Assembly: GCA_946187325.1 (NCBI GenBank)
Contig: CAMHQC010000019.1
Span: forward strand, 1 to 40,004
DNA length: 40,004 nucleotides
Origin: an uncultured Clostridia bacterium
GTDB lineage: Bacteria > Bacillota > Clostridia > Oscillospirales > Acutalibacteraceae
Direction: 5' to 3'
Shown here: positions 37,270 to 40,004 of the stretch, piece by piece
How positions within the stretch are numbered: position 1 is the stretch's first letter
How the letters are laid out: each line of letters begins with the position of its first letter
Position numbers and translations under genes: made by a program
The notes under the pieces: model-generated
Seen by the model: the letters and a program-made list of their open reading frames with translations, nothing else
The model's database searches: none
What the model was told of the DNA's origin: nothing

Positions 37270-38004
37270 TTATGGATTAAATCTTCTGTACTCTTCGCCG
37301 TCTACAACGAGCGAATTATTTTTAAGCTTGTACGTAAAATCTAAATCGGTTTTACCCGCGTAATCGTACACAGCCTTGATTTTACCTTTTTCTGCGTTGT
37401 AGGTGTAGCAGGTTTCCATCGTTATATCGTTTGAATACATAACTCCGTCCGAGCCGAAGAAGAATATATGAGAGGTTTCGCTTTTCCACCATCCGAGAAT
37501 CGAGTTGTCGATTTTCGGATTTTTTGGAGCTTCGGGGACAAGGGAGAAATCCGTCTGTCGTTCGAGAGTATATTTGTCGTTATCGGAACTGAGGTATAAT
37601 GTGTTGTTGTCCTCGGAAAGCTTATAAGTGTACTTGCCGTTCATACCGCGGATAAACTGAGCCTCTAAGGTTTGTTTATCGCCGTCGAGCGCGAGCTTTG
37701 TAAAGTCGGCTTCCGTTCCTAAAGCGAGCTGAGCGTATCCGTCGTTGCGGAAAATATAGTTGAGAAGCTCGGTGTCTTTGATTTTCCATACGCCGTAAAC
37801 CTTGTTCTTACCTTTTATAAATCCGTTAAGATAATCCTTTAAATCGCTCGAGGTGTATTTACCTGTTTTTGTGGTTTCGGTTTTTGAAACTGTGGGTTTT
37901 GACGCTGAAGATTTTTTGCTTTCGGCGGAATTATTACATCCTCCTACAAAAACACTCGATAAAATAATAAGTAAAACAGCCGAAGCCGAGATTATTCTTT
38001 TCAT
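37270..38004 (-). CDS. Putative lipoprotein of unknown function
   Basis: A 244-residue protein with a lipoprotein signal: MKRII, a hydrophobic core and the lipobox VGGC with Cys23. A Ser/Lys/Thr-rich linker (about 28-50) precedes the mature domain. That domain has two related beta-rich stretches with W-K and F-x-x-DG patterns (WKIKDTELLNYIFRNDGYAQL and WWKSETSHIFFFGSDGVMY), suggesting an internally duplicated, lipocalin-like fold. It is a single-gene unit with its own promoter and a GGAGG site. Confidence 0.8.
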   Translation of the reverse strand: MKRIISASAVLLIILSSVFVGGCNNSAESKKSSASKPTVSKTETTKTGKYTSSDLKDYLNGFIKGKNKVYGVWKIKDTELLNYIFRNDGYAQLALGTEADFTKLALDGDKQTLEAQFIRGMNGKYTYKLSEDNNTLYLSSDNDKYTLERQTDFSLVPEAPKNPKIDNSILGWWKSETSHIFFFGSDGVMYSNDITMETCYTYNAEKGKIKAVYDYAGKTDLDFTYKLKNNSLVVDGEEYRRFNP

Positions 38005-38033
38005 AGCTACCTCCGAATATGTCGTACTATATA

Positions 38034-38062
38034 ATTTTATCTTCTGCGGGGCAATATGTCAA
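38034..38062 (-). promoter_or_regulatory. Promoter of the 38-kb lipoprotein gene
   Basis: Minus strand TTGACA (38062-38057), 17-bp spacer, TAAAAT (38039-38034), 30 bp upstream of the start. Near consensus. Confidence 0.85.
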
Positions 38063-38107
38063 GAGTTTTAAAAACCAAAAATAGTGTCAAAAAAGTGTGA
38101 AAAACGC

Positions 38108-38136
38108 TTGCGTAATAAAAGTAAATTTGATATAAT
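38108..38136 (+). promoter_or_regulatory. guaB promoter
   Basis: TTGCGT (38108-38113), 17-bp spacer, TATAAT (38131-38136), 40 bp before guaB. The leader is too short for a purine riboswitch, and none is visible. Confidence 0.75.
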
Positions 38137-38161
38137 AAACGTTAATATTACAAAGTTTTAA

Positions 38162-39655
<1,494 letters not shown>

Positions 39656-39668
39656 TATTTCAATTTTA

Positions 39669-39704
39669 CCGCCGATGTGTTCAGCATCGGCGGACTTTTT
39701 GTTT
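39669..39704 (+). terminator. guaB terminator
   Basis: CCGCCGATG / CATCGGCGG stem with a 7-nt loop, followed by TTTTT. Confidence 0.9.
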
Positions 39705-39735
39705 AGGGCAAAAGTATAGGGGAAAGAATTTAGCA

Positions 39736-39808
39736 GATAGTTTCCTTAACACCGTAGGGAACACCCGCCGCGGTGTTCCGAGCCGAGTTTTCTATCATCA
39801 GAACTATC
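39736..39808. other. Structured noncoding segment after guaB
   Basis: Outer arms GATAGTT (39736-39742) and AACTATC (39802-39808) enclose a strong inner hairpin GGAACACC / GGTGTTCC (39759-39780). No gene is seen between the guaB terminator and the window end. Confidence 0.45.
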
Positions 39809-39814
39809 CTCACG

Positions 39815-40004
39815 CCAAAGGCGGCATCGGCGCCCGGGGCTCCAGAATTTTAGAAAAATAAAGGTGAATACAAAGGTAAACCCCGCCGTTTGTGAAGCTT
39901 TCTGTTATATGCTTACTGTCCAAAGGCGGCATTGGCGCCCGGGGCTCCGGAATTTTAGAAAAATAAAGGTGAATACAAAGGTAAACCCCGCCGTTTGTGA
40001 AGCT
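39815..40004. repeat. Repeated 85-bp element, two copies at the window end
   Basis: Copies at 39815-39899 and 39920-40004 differ at two bases (gcatcgg/gcattgg and tccagaa/tccggaa) and are spaced by 105 bp. Each begins CCAAAGGCGG and ends near CCCCGCCGTTTG, so its two ends can pair with a one-base bulge. The interior holds AAAGGTGAATAC. The window stops exactly at the end of the second copy, so the array probably continues outside. Confidence 0.9.

Overview
The window is a low-to-moderate GC Firmicutes chromosome segment that contains the replication origin. Gene order (yidC, rnpA, rpmH divergent from dnaA, dnaN, yaaA, recF, remB, gyrB), strong GGAGG ribosome binding sites, a RemB protein, Noc plus Soj/Spo0J, and the protein sequences together suggest a class Clostridia member, most likely of the Ruminococcus/Oscillospiraceae type. 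The family-level assignment is an inference from overall protein character, not from a marker search.

Left block (about 1-10,320, plus strand): a noncoding 132-bp tandem repeat array (1-344) leads into a complete translation-factor operon, rimP-nusA-rnpM(ylxR)-ylxQ-infB-rbfA-nrnA-truB. A terminator follows, then a YtrA-type GntR regulator with its promoter and palindromic operator, an ABC ATPase and a multi-spanning permease. All of these genes point towards the origin, so the leftward fork meets them head-on.

Middle block (about 10,390-25,050, minus strand, co-directional with replication): from the origin leftwards come dnaA, dnaN, yaaA, recF, remB, two small zinc-ribbon membrane proteins, gyrB, a hotdog thioesterase, a YbaK-type deacylase, gyrA, maf, a lipoprotein and a large secreted Ig-like protein. 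The dnaA-dnaN gap carries a textbook origin core: degenerate DnaA boxes, a GC-rich tract, five perfect DnaA-trios and an AT-rich unwinding region.

Right block (about 25,250-37,200, plus strand): rpmH-rnpA-yidD-yidC-jag-mnmE-mnmG-rsmG-noc-soj-spo0J-serS, then an aquaporin. This is the ribosome, RNase P, membrane insertion, tRNA modification and chromosome segregation side of the origin. Two perfect 16-bp parS sites are present, one inside mnmG and one between noc and soj. Beside the second parS lies another array of the same 132-bp repeat. After the aquaporin come a minus-strand lipoprotein gene and guaB. The window ends in a second, unrelated repeat family: an 85-bp element present twice, with complementary ends.

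The genes are mostly orthodox housekeeping. The unusual material is noncoding (the two repeat families), or lies in details: the Noc/ParB specificity residues, the natural Ala at the quinolone position of GyrA, the paired zinc-ribbon proteins inside the origin operon, and frequent TTG starts.
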